NCBI GenBank assembly: GCA_035638075.1
Contig: DASRAU010000024.1
Coordinates: 1 to 64,000, forward strand
Direction of reading: 5' to 3'
Length of the DNA: 64,000 bases
DNA from: DASRAU01 sp035638075
Lineage (GTDB): Bacteria > Acidobacteriota > Polarisedimenticolia > Gp22-AA2
A model generated the notes under the pieces. It had not been told where the DNA came from and made no database searches. It saw only the letters and a list, made by a program, of their open reading frames with translations. Shown here one piece after another: positions 31,230-42,993 of the stretch. The position numbers and the translations under genes are program-made. The stretch's first letter is position 1, and each line of letters opens with the position of its first letter.

Positions 31230-31259
31230 AATATAGGGTTCCCGTCCCTTCAAAGTCAA
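31230..31259 (-). promoter_or_regulatory. mreB operon promoter
   Basis: TTGACT at 31259-31254 and TATATT at 31235-31230 with an 18-base spacer, about 75 bases before the mreB start. One of the strongest promoters in the window. Confidence 0.7.
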
Positions 31260-31303
31260 ATCATTGACCCATCCCGGTCCCCCCGCCGCAACCTCTTGTG
31301 GCT

Positions 31304-32323
31304 CTAGGCGATGGCGGGGATCGGGGCGTTTCGGGCCGACTGGACCCGGTTCTTGCCGGCCTCCTTGGCGGCGTACATGGCCTGGTCGGCCCGGTTCACC
31401 AGGTCCTCCTCGGTCCGGCCGTGGTCCGGGTAGGTGGCGATGCCGAAGCTCGCCGTCAGCTTCACCTCCAGCCCGTGCGCCCGCAGGAACACCGTGGCGG
31501 CGATGCGCTGGCGCAGCCGCTCGGCGATCACCTTCGCCCCGCGCGCGTCCGTCTGCGGCAGGATGACGGTGAACTCGTCGCCGCCGAAGCGCGACACGAC
31601 GTCGATCTCGCGCACCACGCCGCGGATCACCGCCCCGACCTCGACGAGCGTGCGGCTCCCCCACAGGTGGCCGTGTCGATCGTTGACCGACTTGAAGCCG
31701 TCGAGGTCGAGGAAGATGAGCGACACCGGCACGCGGTAGCGCCGCGAGCGCGACACCTCGCGGCGCAGCGCGGCGTTCTGGTAGCGGACGTTGTACAGGT
31801 GGGTCAGGTCGTCGGTGACCGACAGCTCCTGCGATTTCTTCAGGAGCAGCGCCGCGTCGATCGCCACGGCCAGAGGCTCCAGGAGTCCCTGCAGCAGCCG
31901 CTCCCGCGGCGGCGCCAGGCGCGCGGCGCGGCCGCGCGCCTGCAGCGCCAGCACGCCGACGAGCCGCCCGCGGCAGCGCAGCGCGATCGTCGTGCATCCG
32001 GGGATCCGTCCGGCGGCCGTCGGCGCGCGATCCCGGAACAGCGCCGGCCGCAGGCTCCAGGCGGGCCGCGGGGCCGGGGGCCCGCCGCCGGCCGGTGCGA
32101 GGTAGAGCGCCCAGCCGTCCAGACGGACGAGCGGCCCCAGCGCGCCGAGCGCGCGCGCCGTCATGCGGCGCGGGTCCGTCTCGGTCGCCGTCACCCGGAC
32201 GATGCGCCGCAGCGCCGCGAGACGCCGGGCGTCAGTAACTCTCGACGAAGACGCTCTTGCGGAGGCGCGTCTCGTTGCCGGCCGCGTCCTGGGCGACGAT
32301 GGCGACATCGTTCTTGCCTTCAT
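31304..32323 (-). CDS. GAF-GGDEF diguanylate cyclase
   Basis: Makes cyclic di-GMP. GAF-like sensor region at about 35-165, then GGDEF domain from about 170 with LTHLYNVRYQNAALRREV, IFLDLDGFKSVNDRHGH and the active-site loop RFGGDEFTVIL; the product-inhibition RxxD motif was not checked in detail. The start is uncertain. ATG 32323 gives 339 residues but overlaps fecR-like coding by 92 bases; GTG 32194 avoids overlap but cuts the first helix (RRLAALRRIVRVTATET). No EAL domain and no transmembrane helix. Confidence 0.85.
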   Translation of the reverse strand: MKARTMSPSSPRTRPATRRASARASSSRVTDARRLAALRRIVRVTATETDPRRMTARALGALGPLVRLDGWALYLAPAGGGPPAPRPAWSLRPALFRDRAPTAAGRIPGCTTIALRCRGRLVGVLALQARGRAARLAPPRERLLQGLLEPLAVAIDAALLLKKSQELSVTDDLTHLYNVRYQNAALRREVSRSRRYRVPVSLIFLDLDGFKSVNDRHGHLWGSRTLVEVGAVIRGVVREIDVVSRFGGDEFTVILPQTDARGAKVIAERLRQRIAATVFLRAHGLEVKLTASFGIATYPDHGRTEEDLVNRADQAMYAAKEAGKNRVQSARNAPIPAIA

Positions 32324-33713
32324 GCTTCATCCGGATGACGGCCGTGAAGGTGCCGTCGTCGTAGACGTCGACCGCCTGCCCCTCGACCGACAGGGTCGAG
32401 CCGGGCTCCGTGCGACCGTTGATGATGAGCAGGTGCCCGCTCGGCAGGAACTCGGCGATCTGCAGCGGCGGCGGCGTGCGATCGTCGGCGGCGCGCTCGC
32501 GCCCGGCGTCCACCTTGAAGCGGCGGATCTCCGAGAAGCCGCTCTCGATCCCCTGCGCGCTCGTGGCCGCGACGCGCCAGTAGTAGGTGCCCTCCCCCAT
32601 CCCGGGCAGGCGCACCGTCGTCGAGCGCACGTCCGGCTTGTCGAGCAGGAGGCTGGAGAAGAGCGCGGTGCGCGCCAGCTGCAGGCGGTAATGCCCCGCC
32701 TCCGCCACGGAGGACCAGCGCAGGGACACCTCCGGCGATCCGTTCGCCGCGACGAAGACCCGGCTGTCGGTCGGATCGAGGAGCGCCGGCGAGGCGGGCA
32801 GCGTGGAGCGGGCGACGATCTTCTCGCCCTGCACGTCCATCCGGTCGAGGGGGTTCAGGGTGTGGGTGGTCCCGGCGGCGACCAGCTCGGTGGCGCCGCT
32901 GTGCACCTCGGTCGAGGCGCTCTTGCGGTCGGCGTCGAAGGAGACGTCGAACGAGGCGCGGCTGGTGGCGCGCGTGGTGGTCGAGTCGGTGAGCACCGAG
33001 TGCACCGACCCCTGCACGTTGGGCTCGGCGGTGGTCGCCGAGATGCCGCCCCAGTTGACCTTCTCCTCGACCTTGCGGACGCGGGTGGACGGATCCTCGA
33101 ACAGCTCGCGGATCTCCAGGAGCGATCCGGGCTTGATGGTCGTGATGGTGCCGTCGAAGTAGATGATCTGCGCCGAGCCGGAGCCGGCGGTCTTGATCTG
33201 GTCGCCGACGCGCAGCGCCGTGTTCCCCGAGAGCGAGGCCCAGACGAACTCGCGGGCCCGCTTCACCTTCACGTCCCCCTCGAACTTGAAGATGCGGGCG
33301 GCGAACGACTCCCCCTGCTGGCCTTCGAGGATCTTCTCGGCGAACGTCTGGGACTGCTGCGCGGCGGCGCGCGCCTCCGGGTAGTTGCGCCGGTCGTAGT
33401 TCAGGCGCGCGTCGTTGAGCAGACGATTGACGCGGCCCACGGCCGCGAGGCGGTCGCCGTCGGCGCCGGCGGCGGCCTGCGCCTCCCGGTACAGGCGCTC
33501 CGCCCGTCCGATGTCCACCAGGGCCAGTTCCTCGGGGCTGCCGTGCAGGGTGGAGCGGAAATACAGGTACGCCCCGCCCGCGGCCGCGACGATCACCAGG
33601 GCGACGACGCCGCGCATGATGCTGCGATACGAAATCGTCGCCCAGTCGAGCAGGACCTGGGGCTGGGCCTCGCGGCCCCCCCGGCCCCGGACTGGTTCCC
33701 TGTGCGGCGCCAC
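32232..33713 (-). CDS. FecR-domain membrane protein with Ig-like C-terminus
   Basis: 493 residues from GTG 33713, chosen because AAGGAG lies 11 bases upstream; GTG 33740 is an alternative. One transmembrane helix (VVALVIVAAAGGAYLYF) near residues 40-57, a helical region, then a FecR domain (LRVGDQIKTAGSGSAQIIYF, DGTITTIKPGSLLEI). Fibronectin/Ig-like repeats follow (YYWRVAATSAQGIESGFSEI) and a terminal domain rich in beta turns (DAAGNETRLRKSVFVESY). FecR domains outside sigma-factor systems are common in surface or envelope-sensing proteins; no sigma factor gene is adjacent. Confidence 0.82.
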   Translation of the reverse strand: MAPHREPVRGRGGREAQPQVLLDWATISYRSIMRGVVALVIVAAAGGAYLYFRSTLHGSPEELALVDIGRAERLYREAQAAAGADGDRLAAVGRVNRLLNDARLNYDRRNYPEARAAAQQSQTFAEKILEGQQGESFAARIFKFEGDVKVKRAREFVWASLSGNTALRVGDQIKTAGSGSAQIIYFDGTITTIKPGSLLEIRELFEDPSTRVRKVEEKVNWGGISATTAEPNVQGSVHSVLTDSTTTRATSRASFDVSFDADRKSASTEVHSGATELVAAGTTHTLNPLDRMDVQGEKIVARSTLPASPALLDPTDSRVFVAANGSPEVSLRWSSVAEAGHYRLQLARTALFSSLLLDKPDVRSTTVRLPGMGEGTYYWRVAATSAQGIESGFSEIRRFKVDAGRERAADDRTPPPLQIAEFLPSGHLLIINGRTEPGSTLSVEGQAVDVYDDGTFTAVIRMKHEGKNDVAIVAQDAAGNETRLRKSVFVESY

Positions 33714-33801
33714 GGTCTTTTCGGCTCCTTCTGTGGCCACGCCCGGGAGAGCAGGCGGCCGGAAGGCAGGACTCGGCCCGCCCGGACGAAGGCCGAAGGG
33801 C

Positions 33802-33829
33802 AATATAGGGAGCCCATGGGGTGATGCAA
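33802..33829 (-). promoter_or_regulatory. promoter of the FecR-domain gene
   Basis: TTGCAT at 33829-33824 and TATATT at 33807-33802, 16-base spacer. It places the transcript start near 33795, ruling out much longer upstream reading frames. Confidence 0.65.
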
Positions 33830-33884
33830 GCGGCCGCCCCCGCCTTCCCCCCTTTCCGGCACCTTCCTCCGGCTCGCAAACCTC

Positions 33885-33913
33885 TTGCCCGGGCCCCGGC
33901 CCGGCCATTAGAC
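33885..33913 (+). promoter_or_regulatory. promoter of the PpiD-like gene
   Basis: TTGCCC at 33885-33890 and TAGACT at 33908-33913, 17-base spacer, about 55 bases before the ATG at 33969. Confidence 0.55.
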
Positions 33914-33968
33914 TTGCGGGCTCCGGGCGCCTCCCGCGTCCGGTCCCCGAGAAAAGAGGAAGGCGCGC

Positions 33969-35870
33969 ATGTTGCAGCAGATGCGGAAATGGTCGGGCTA
34001 CCTCAAGTGGCTCCTGGTCGTGGTCGTGTTCATGTTCATCGTCTGGGGCTTCGCCACCTGGACCGGAGGCGTCGGCGGCTCGGGCGCCCGCGCCGCGGAC
34101 GACTGGGCGGCGAACGTCAACGGCACGGTCATCGAGGGGAACGCCTTCCGCAGCGCCGCCCGCCGCATGGACAGCAACTTCCAGCAGATGTTCGGGGACC
34201 AGTACCAGCAGCAGCGGGCGTTCATCCGCGTCGGACGCCAGGCGATCGGCCAGATGATCCAGGAGGAGCTGATCGTGCAGGCGGCCAGGGCCGAGGGGCT
34301 GCAGGTGAGCCCCCAGGAGCTGGCCGACTCGCTCACCAGCAACCCGAGCCTGCAGGAGAACGGCCGCTTCATCGGGGTCGAGCGCTACCGCGCGCTGTTC
34401 CAGTCGGCCGGCATCAGCATGCACGACTTCGAGGAGCAGACGCGTCGCGACCTGCTGCGCCAGAGGTACATCAGCCTCGCGACGACCGGGGTGACGGTCA
34501 GTGACGCCGAGGTGGACGAGGAGCTGCGGCACCGCCTGGCGAAGACCTCGCTCGACTGGGTCCTCGTCGCCCCCGACGCGGTGAGCGTGACGGGAGCGGC
34601 GGACGACACCGCGCTCCAGGCCTTCTACCGCGAGCACGAGTCGCAGTACCGCCGCGGCGAGGGACGCACCGGGCGTTACGTCCTGTTCGACCCGCAGCAG
34701 GCGGCCGCCTCCGCCGCCATCGGCGACGCCGAGGTGAAGGCCGCCTACGATCGCGACCTCGCCACGCGCTGGTCGGCGAAGGAGCAGCGCCGCGCCGCGC
34801 ACATCCTGTTCAAGGTCGCGGCGGACGCCAAGCCGGCCGATGCCGCGAAGATCGAGGCGAAGGCCCGGGACGTCCTCAAGCAGGTCAAGGCGGGCGGGGA
34901 CTTCGCGACGCTGGCGAAGAAGTACTCCGAGGACAGCACGGCTTCGAACGGCGGCGATCTCAACTTCTTCGGCCGCGGCCAGATGGTGAAGGAGTTCGAG
35001 GACGCGGCCTTCGCGCTTCCGGTCGGGGGGACGAGCGGTCTCGTCAAGACGACCTACGGCTGGCACATCATCAAGGTCACCGACACGCGCGAGGGACGCA
35101 CCACCCCCTTCGAGGAGGTGCGCGATCGGATCCGCCAGGAGATGCAGGTGGACAAGGCCCGCTCGCTGGCGACCGAGCGCGCCGCGGCCTTCGCGGCGCA
35201 GGCGAAGAAGGACGGCTTCGACGCGGCCGTCAAAGCGGCCGGCCTCCAGGCGAAGGAGACGGGACCTTTGCGCGCCGGCGACACACTCGCCGAGCTGCCC
35301 GCCTCGCAGTCGGCCACGCAGCGGCTCCTTTCGCTGCCGCAGGGTTCCGTGAGCGATGCGCTCCCGGTCCCGGAGGGGCAGATCGTCGTCCAGGTGACCG
35401 GCACGCTGCCGGACGAGGCGCGCCCCTTCGCCGAGGTGAAGGCGAAGGTCGAGGAGGACTGGCGGGCCGAACGGCGCAAGTCGCTCGTGGCCGAGCGCCT
35501 GCGCGGCGCGGGCACGATCGAGGCACTCGCGAAGGCGTTCAAGACCGAGGTGCACCACCAGGACGATCTCGCGGCGGGAGGCACCCTGCCGGGTGTTCCG
35601 TCCGACCCGGCGATCCGGCACCAGCTGGAGACGCTCGCGCCGGGAACGCTCGGGGATCCGATCGCGACCGGCGCGGGCTTCGTCGTGCTGCGGGTCACGA
35701 AGCGCGACGACGGCTCGGCCGAGTTCGCGTCGCAGCGCGATTCCACGCGCGACAACCTGATGTCGCAGCGGCGGGATCGCCTGATGCGCTCCGTGCTGCG
35801 GCGCCTCCAGGACCAGGGAAAGGTCGAGATCAACGAGTCCCTGGTCGACTCGATCGACCGCAGCTCGTAA
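33969..35870 (+). CDS. ppiD: PpiD/SurA-type peptidyl-prolyl isomerase, membrane anchored
   Basis: Periplasmic chaperone and prolyl isomerase helping proteins that leave the Sec channel. 633 residues, typical PpiD size, behind GAGGAAGG. N-terminal transmembrane anchor (WLLVVVVFMFIVWGFATW), SurA-N chaperone helices at about 45-200, and a parvulin domain at about 260-365 (AAHILFKVAADAKP; FATLAKKYSEDSTASNGGDL; FFGRGQMVKEFEDAAFAL; TYGWHIIKVTDTREG). The second half continues as a PpiC-like repeat without the full motif. Monocistronic. Confidence 0.92.
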   Translation: MLQQMRKWSGYLKWLLVVVVFMFIVWGFATWTGGVGGSGARAADDWAANVNGTVIEGNAFRSAARRMDSNFQQMFGDQYQQQRAFIRVGRQAIGQMIQEELIVQAARAEGLQVSPQELADSLTSNPSLQENGRFIGVERYRALFQSAGISMHDFEEQTRRDLLRQRYISLATTGVTVSDAEVDEELRHRLAKTSLDWVLVAPDAVSVTGAADDTALQAFYREHESQYRRGEGRTGRYVLFDPQQAAASAAIGDAEVKAAYDRDLATRWSAKEQRRAAHILFKVAADAKPADAAKIEAKARDVLKQVKAGGDFATLAKKYSEDSTASNGGDLNFFGRGQMVKEFEDAAFALPVGGTSGLVKTTYGWHIIKVTDTREGRTTPFEEVRDRIRQEMQVDKARSLATERAAAFAAQAKKDGFDAAVKAAGLQAKETGPLRAGDTLAELPASQSATQRLLSLPQGSVSDALPVPEGQIVVQVTGTLPDEARPFAEVKAKVEEDWRAERRKSLVAERLRGAGTIEALAKAFKTEVHHQDDLAAGGTLPGVPSDPAIRHQLETLAPGTLGDPIATGAGFVVLRVTKRDDGSAEFASQRDSTRDNLMSQRRDRLMRSVLRRLQDQGKVEINESLVDSIDRSS

Positions 35871-35889
35871 GGCCGGCGGCCCGGCGTCC

Positions 35890-35918
35890 TTGAAAGGCGC
35901 TCCCCCGCGCCCTAGATT
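35890..35918 (+). promoter_or_regulatory. promoter of the small TPR gene
   Basis: TTGAAA at 35890-35895 and TAGATT at 35913-35918, 17-base spacer, 20 bases before the GTG at 35939. Confidence 0.6.
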
Positions 35919-35938
35919 CCGGCCACGGGGGTTTCTGC

Positions 35939-36431
35939 GTGTCCACGCGCCGTGCCGAACGCGCCTTCCACAAAGGGCTGCAATCGATCGCCCGCGGCGA
36001 TTTCCTGTCCTCCCTGGCGTTCTTCGAGGCGTCGATGGCCCTGCAGAGTCCCTCGGGCTCGGCCCAGGCGGTGGCGGCGATGTCCTACTACGGTCTGTGC
36101 CTGGCCTTCGCCACCGACCGCCTCCCCGAGGCCCGCGACCTGTGCGAGGCCGCGGTCGAGGCCTCCCCGCACGACGCCGATCTCTACCTGAACCTCGGGC
36201 GGGTGTGCGAGCGCCAGGACGATCGCGAGCACGCCTTCCGCACCTACGTGCGCGGGCTGCGGCTCCATCCGCGCCACCCGGGGCTGGTGGAGGCGCTGCG
36301 GCGGCTCGGCTTCCGGCGCCGTCCGGTGGTGGGCTTCCTGCCGCGCCACCACGCGGTGAACCGGGTGCTCGGCAGCCTGCGGGCGGCGATGCTGCGTCGC
36401 CGCCGGCCGCGCGCGCGGGCGCGGGCGCGAT

Positions 36432-36445
<14 letters not shown>
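35939..36445 (+). CDS. small TPR protein
   Basis: 168 residues from GTG 35939. No signal peptide. Three TPR-like helix pairs: ERAFHKGLQSIARGDFLSSL, YYGLCLAFATDRLPEARDLC and DADLYLNLGRVCERQDDREH. The last 30 residues are an Arg-rich tail. Probably a cytoplasmic adaptor. It ends 14 bases inside the opposing metallopeptidase gene. Confidence 0.75.
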
Positions 36446-39193
<2,748 letters not shown>

Positions 39194-39197
<4 letters not shown>

Positions 39198-39709
39198 GGG
39201 CGCGGCCAGGGCAGGACCAGCGCGGGGTATTCGAGCGCCCCGGCGTGGTAGCGGCCGGCGGGGGCGGCCGGCTTCGAGGTCAGGGTGATGCCGGCCCCCA
39301 GGCGCTGCAACGTCCCGTCGGGCGCTCGGAACTGCACCTCGGCGCGCAGCGGCCGGTCGCGATCATCCGGTCCCTCGATGGCCAGGTCGAACTCGCGGCC
39401 CTCCCCCGCCCGCAGGCGGCCGATCGAACGGGGCAGGCTCGCCGCCTCGGGAATCGACAGCAGGGGATCGGGGGCGAGGACGATGGCGACGTCGCGGACC
39501 TCGTCGATCGCCTGAAGCGACAGGCGCAGTCGGCCCCGGGCACGCCCCCGCCCGCGCTCCATTCCCTCGAGACCGAGGTCGAGGCGCACCGACAGGGTCG
39601 GCTCGACGGTGGCGGCGGCAGGCGGGAGAACTCGTGGAGCGGGCCGGCCGGGAGCGGCCGCCGTCACGGCCACCAGCAGCAGGACCAGACCCGCAAGGTT
39701 CGGCTTCAT
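39194..39709 (-). CDS. small exported protein upstream of the metallopeptidase
   Basis: 171 residues from ATG 39709 with AGGAGG eight bases upstream. Signal peptide (LAGLVLLLVAVTAAAPG). The mature part is beta-rich with a repeating hydrophobic pattern (LRLSLQAIDEVRDVAIVLAP; GREFDLAIEGPDDRDRPLRA), resembling an Ig-like or transthyretin-like domain. No family is recognised. The stop overlaps the metallopeptidase start by four bases, so the two are co-translated and may work together, for example as a chaperone or inhibitor; that is inference. Confidence 0.75.
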
Positions 39710-39767
39710 CGACCGGACCTCCTGGATTGGGGACCACATGGGATGCCGACGGCCCTGAACGCCGACT

Positions 39768-39796
39768 TAATTACTGCGAGGGACGGGCGGAGTCAA
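39768..39796 (-). promoter_or_regulatory. putative promoter of the metallopeptidase pair
   Basis: TTGACT at 39796-39791 with TAATTA at 39773-39768, 17-base spacer. The -35 is near perfect and the -10 is poor. Confidence 0.4.
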
Positions 39797-39828
39797 GACG
39801 TTTCGACGTGGAAGGCCCGCCTGGACAT

Positions 39829-40995
39829 ATGCTTGAAAAGATGAAGCCCCCCCTCAGGCTCGATCGGACGACGACCACTCCGCTCGACCCGCGTGTCGCC
39901 GAGGCGATGCGGCCGTGGCTCGAGGCATCGGCGTCGATTCCGGCCTCGCCGGGTGCGCGCGGACGGGCCGCCCGCGAGGCGCTCGAATCGGCGCGCGCCT
40001 CGGTCGCGCGCCTGCTCGGAGCCGGGCCGGAGGAGATCCTGTTCACCTCCTCGGCGACCGAGTCGAACAACCTGGCGCTCAAGGGGATCGCCTCCGCCTC
40101 GCCGCGCCCGGGGCGGCTTCTCGCCACGTCCACCGAGCACATCTCGGTCCTCCATCCTCTGCGCACGCTCGAGCGCCAGGGCCACCGGGTCATTCTGCTG
40201 CCGGTGGACCCGCAGGGACGCCTCGATCCCCAGACGCTGCGTCGCGAGCTGGCCGCGGGCGCGCTCCTGCTCAGCGTCGCGCACGCGTCCGGAGAGATCG
40301 GCACGGTCCAGGACATTCCGCTCCTGGCGGGGCTGGCGCGCGAGGCAGGCGTGCCGTTTCACTGCGATGCCACCCTCGGGCTCGGGTCCCTGCCGTTCCC
40401 GGCTCCACCGGTGGGTCCCGACCTCGTCAGCCTGACCGCGCACCTGCTCGGCGGCCCCCCCGGGGCCGCCGCCCTGCGCGTGCGTTCGGGATTGCGCCTG
40501 CGTCCGCTCATCGAGGGCGGGTTGCAGGAAGGAGGCCTGCGCGCCGGCACGGAGTCGATCGCCCTGCTCGCCGGGTGGGGCGTCGCCGCCGACATCGCGC
40601 GGAACGAAGCCGCCTCGGGGGCCCCGGCCGCGCGTGCGGCGGCGCTCGGCTTCCGAGAACGCCTGGAGGAGCTCCTGCCGGACGCGCGCCTGACCGGCGC
40701 ACCGGAACACCGCCTGCCAGGACACGTGAGCCTCTGCCTCAAAGGCGTCGAGGCGGAGGCGATGCTCCAGGGATTGGAAGAGGAGGGGATCGAGGCGGCG
40801 AGCGGATCGGCCTGTACCACCGAAGCGGGCAAGCCCTCCCACGTCCTGCTGGCGATCGGCGTCGAACCTCTGGAGGCGCGGGGTGCCCTGACGTTCGCCT
40901 TCGGCCCGGATCACGGGCCCGCGGACGGCCGGCGCGCCGCCGAGACCCTCGCCCGGGTCGTGCAGCGGCTCCGGAGCCTCAGCCCCTTCGCTTGA
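39829..40995 (+). CDS. cysteine-desulfurase-like protein lacking the PLP lysine
   Basis: 388 residues; start ATG 39829 (ATG 39841 also possible). The whole length aligns with NifS/IscS class V aminotransferases: FTSSATESNNLALKGI, TSTEHISVLHPLRTLERQGH, GEIGTVQDIPLLA, GLQEGGLRAGTES, and the cysteine loop ASGSACTTEAGKPSHVLLAI. But the Schiff-base lysine segment, SGHKxxGPKG in the family, reads LTAHLLGGPPG, so lysine is replaced by leucine. The VDATQ segment reads CDATLG (Gln lost), VNNEIG reads ASGEIG (Asn lost), and the entry LDxxATTPLDPRV has become LDRTTTTPLDPRV. It should not hold PLP covalently and is probably not a normal desulfurase. A regulatory or sulfur-carrier role is only a guess. 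Confidence 0.85.
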   Translation: MLEKMKPPLRLDRTTTTPLDPRVAEAMRPWLEASASIPASPGARGRAAREALESARASVARLLGAGPEEILFTSSATESNNLALKGIASASPRPGRLLATSTEHISVLHPLRTLERQGHRVILLPVDPQGRLDPQTLRRELAAGALLLSVAHASGEIGTVQDIPLLAGLAREAGVPFHCDATLGLGSLPFPAPPVGPDLVSLTAHLLGGPPGAAALRVRSGLRLRPLIEGGLQEGGLRAGTESIALLAGWGVAADIARNEAASGAPAARAAALGFRERLEELLPDARLTGAPEHRLPGHVSLCLKGVEAEAMLQGLEEEGIEAASGSACTTEAGKPSHVLLAIGVEPLEARGALTFAFGPDHGPADGRRAAETLARVVQRLRSLSPFA

Positions 40996-40996
40996 G

Positions 40997-42274
40997 TCAG
41001 GCCGACGGCGTGTCGATCGGATCGAGGACGATGCCGGTCGGCACCTTCGGCAGGAAGAACGTGGACTTCGGGGGCAGGCGCAGCCCGTTGCGGCTGACCT
41101 CCACCACCTGATCGAGCGGCGTCGGGTTGAGGAGGACGCCGCACGCGGCCGTGTCGACGCCCCGCAGGAGTCCCGCCTCGTCCTTGACGTAGTCGAGATG
41201 ATCGGCGCCTGCCTGCTGCGCCGGACTGAGGCCGAGCACGTCCTGGAAGACCAGCCGGTGCAGCAACACGACGTCGAGGCGGCGCAGGGGCGCTGGAACC
41301 GACTCCAGCGGCCCGCGGGATCGCTCGTCCCCTTCGCGCCAGCGCAGCAGCAGTCCGGCCGAATGGCCCGGCAGCAGGATCCCGAAGACGCCGGGACGCC
41401 CGGCCTCGGCGCGCATCGCGCCCGCCAGCTGCTCCTTGGGCCGCCGCTCCACCTCGAAGAAGGGCGCGAGGGAGGCGGCCAGCTTCGCCGCATCGATGGG
41501 CGCGATGCCGCGCACGAGCCGGTGGATGGGACCGATGGTGAGACCGGGATCGACCGCGCTGACGAGATAGACCAGCACGTCCGGCGCGTCGTCCGTTCCG
41601 GCGGCGCGGCGCGCCTGGCTGTAGGCGAGCGCCGATTCGTAGCGATGATGGCCGTCGGCGATGAGCGTCCACCCGTGGCCGATGTGGCCGGCGATGCGGG
41701 CGAGCAGGTCCGGCTCGGCCAGGCGCCATAGGCGCAGGCCGGCGCCGTCGGGGTCGCGCAGCTCGTGTTCCGGTGGACGGGACCCCACCGTTTCGAGCCC
41801 GCGCGCCACGTCGCCGCTTTTGTCCTCGTGCAGGAGGAACACGGCGCTCAGGTGGGTCCGCGTGGCCGCCAGGAGCTGCTCGCGGTCGCGCCGGGGCGCC
41901 GCGAGCGTGCGCTCGTGCGGCAGCACCGATCCTCCCTCGAGCGGCTCGAGCCGCAGGCGCGCGAAGAAGCCTCGCCTTTGCCGCGGCAATCCCGACGGAT
42001 CGCGGAAGCTCTGCTCGGCGACGACCAAGGCCGGGTCGCGATCGAGGACCAGCGTGCCGTCGCGCCGCCAGGCGTCGAGGCGCCGCGCGGCGGCGGCGTA
42101 GCCGGCCTCCCCTCCCTCCGGGAGATCGAGGTGGACGATGTTGTGCGGGTCGGCCGCGAGCGCAGCGCGCCTTTCGGGCCCGATGACGTCGTACGGCGGG
42201 GCCAGGCGGGCGGCCAGCTCCCCGTCCGTTCGGACCGCGTACCGCAGCGCTCGGAACGGGGCGATGTGCGCCAT
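40997..42274 (-). CDS. DUF1015 family protein
   Basis: 425 residues, the usual length. Characteristic blocks: APFRALRYA near the start, LAPPYDVIGPERRAALAADP, NIVHLDLPEG, GFFARLRLEPLEGGSVLPHE, LIADGHHRYESALAYSQ and the C-terminal NPTPLDQVVEVSRNGLRLPP with KSTFFLPKVPTG. The DGHHRYE block looks like an active or ligand site. The family is widespread and its biochemical function is not firmly known. Predicted cytoplasmic. It lies 20 bases after the exported gene at 42295-42948. Confidence 0.85.
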   Translation of the reverse strand: MAHIAPFRALRYAVRTDGELAARLAPPYDVIGPERRAALAADPHNIVHLDLPEGGEAGYAAAARRLDAWRRDGTLVLDRDPALVVAEQSFRDPSGLPRQRRGFFARLRLEPLEGGSVLPHERTLAAPRRDREQLLAATRTHLSAVFLLHEDKSGDVARGLETVGSRPPEHELRDPDGAGLRLWRLAEPDLLARIAGHIGHGWTLIADGHHRYESALAYSQARRAAGTDDAPDVLVYLVSAVDPGLTIGPIHRLVRGIAPIDAAKLAASLAPFFEVERRPKEQLAGAMRAEAGRPGVFGILLPGHSAGLLLRWREGDERSRGPLESVPAPLRRLDVVLLHRLVFQDVLGLSPAQQAGADHLDYVKDEAGLLRGVDTAACGVLLNPTPLDQVVEVSRNGLRLPPKSTFFLPKVPTGIVLDPIDTPSA

Positions 42275-42294
42275 GGCTCGGCCTCCCGGTGGGT

Positions 42295-42948
42295 TCAGTC
42301 CACCTGCCGCTCGAGCTTGAGGGTGTCCTCGAGCCGGCGGAGGAAATCGCTCTCGATCACGCCCGAGGATCGGCGGTCGGTCAGCAGACGCACGCGCTTG
42401 CGCTGGTCGAGCCCGTCGACGAGGATGCGCGCCCGCAGGCTCAGCACCGAGGCGCCGTGCTCGCCTTCGCTGACCACGCCCTCGAGCGACACCTTGCCGA
42501 GCTTCACCTTGCTCATCTGCAGGATGTGGTAGTCGCCGCCGAGCCGCGGTGCGGCGTCGGCGACCTCCTCGGTGTAGTCCTTCGAGCTGAAATCCACGAA
42601 GGAAGTCTTCACCCGTTTCCCCTTGGCGTCCACCTCCTCGGGCGGATAGCCGGCCTCCTGCAAAACCTGGAGGAGGCCTTTCCAGAGCTTTTTCTCGCTC
42701 GTCCTGTAGGCGCGCACCTGGAAAGAAGAGACGGCGTCGGGATGGATACCCGCATCCGGCGCGGGGGCGGCCGGGGGCAATGGCGCCGTTTCGGGCGCGG
42801 CAGGCTCGGGCGTCTCCGACTGCGTGTCGGCGGCGCAGACGGCGCGCCCGGCGGAAAGGAACGCGGCCAGCGCCAGAGCCATGCCCGGGAAAAGGGCCGA
42901 TCGGCGCGGGGTCGGGGAGGGCGCGGGACTCATTCTTCGAGGTGGCAT
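42295..42948 (-). CDS. exported protein of unknown function
   Basis: 217 residues from ATG 42948; ATG 42933 would give 212. Signal peptide (PGMALALAAFLSAGRAVCA) and a short Ala/Pro linker. The mature domain (residues ~75-215) begins SSFQVRAYRTSEKKLWKGLL and contains AGYPPEEVDAKGKRVKTSF, then a beta-strand GDYHILQMSKVKLGKVSLEG. The alternation of one helix and strands is reminiscent of BamC/NlpB-like or DUF799-like lipoprotein folds, but no family is recognised with confidence. It has a promoter overlapping the end of the upstream kinase gene. Confidence 0.72.
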   Translation of the reverse strand: MPPRRMSPAPSPTPRRSALFPGMALALAAFLSAGRAVCAADTQSETPEPAAPETAPLPPAAPAPDAGIHPDAVSSFQVRAYRTSEKKLWKGLLQVLQEAGYPPEEVDAKGKRVKTSFVDFSSKDYTEEVADAAPRLGGDYHILQMSKVKLGKVSLEGVVSEGEHGASVLSLRARILVDGLDQRKRVRLLTDRRSSGVIESDFLRRLEDTLKLERQVD

Positions 42949-42964
42949 CCGCTGCGAAGCGCGG

Positions 42965-42993
42965 ATTCTAGCACACGGGATCGCGAAGGTCAG
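42965..42993 (-). promoter_or_regulatory. promoter of the exported gene at 42295-42948
   Basis: CTGACC at 42993-42988 and TAGAAT at 42970-42965 with a 17-base spacer. It overlaps the stop region of the hybrid kinase and would leave a 10-25 base leader. Confidence 0.5.
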
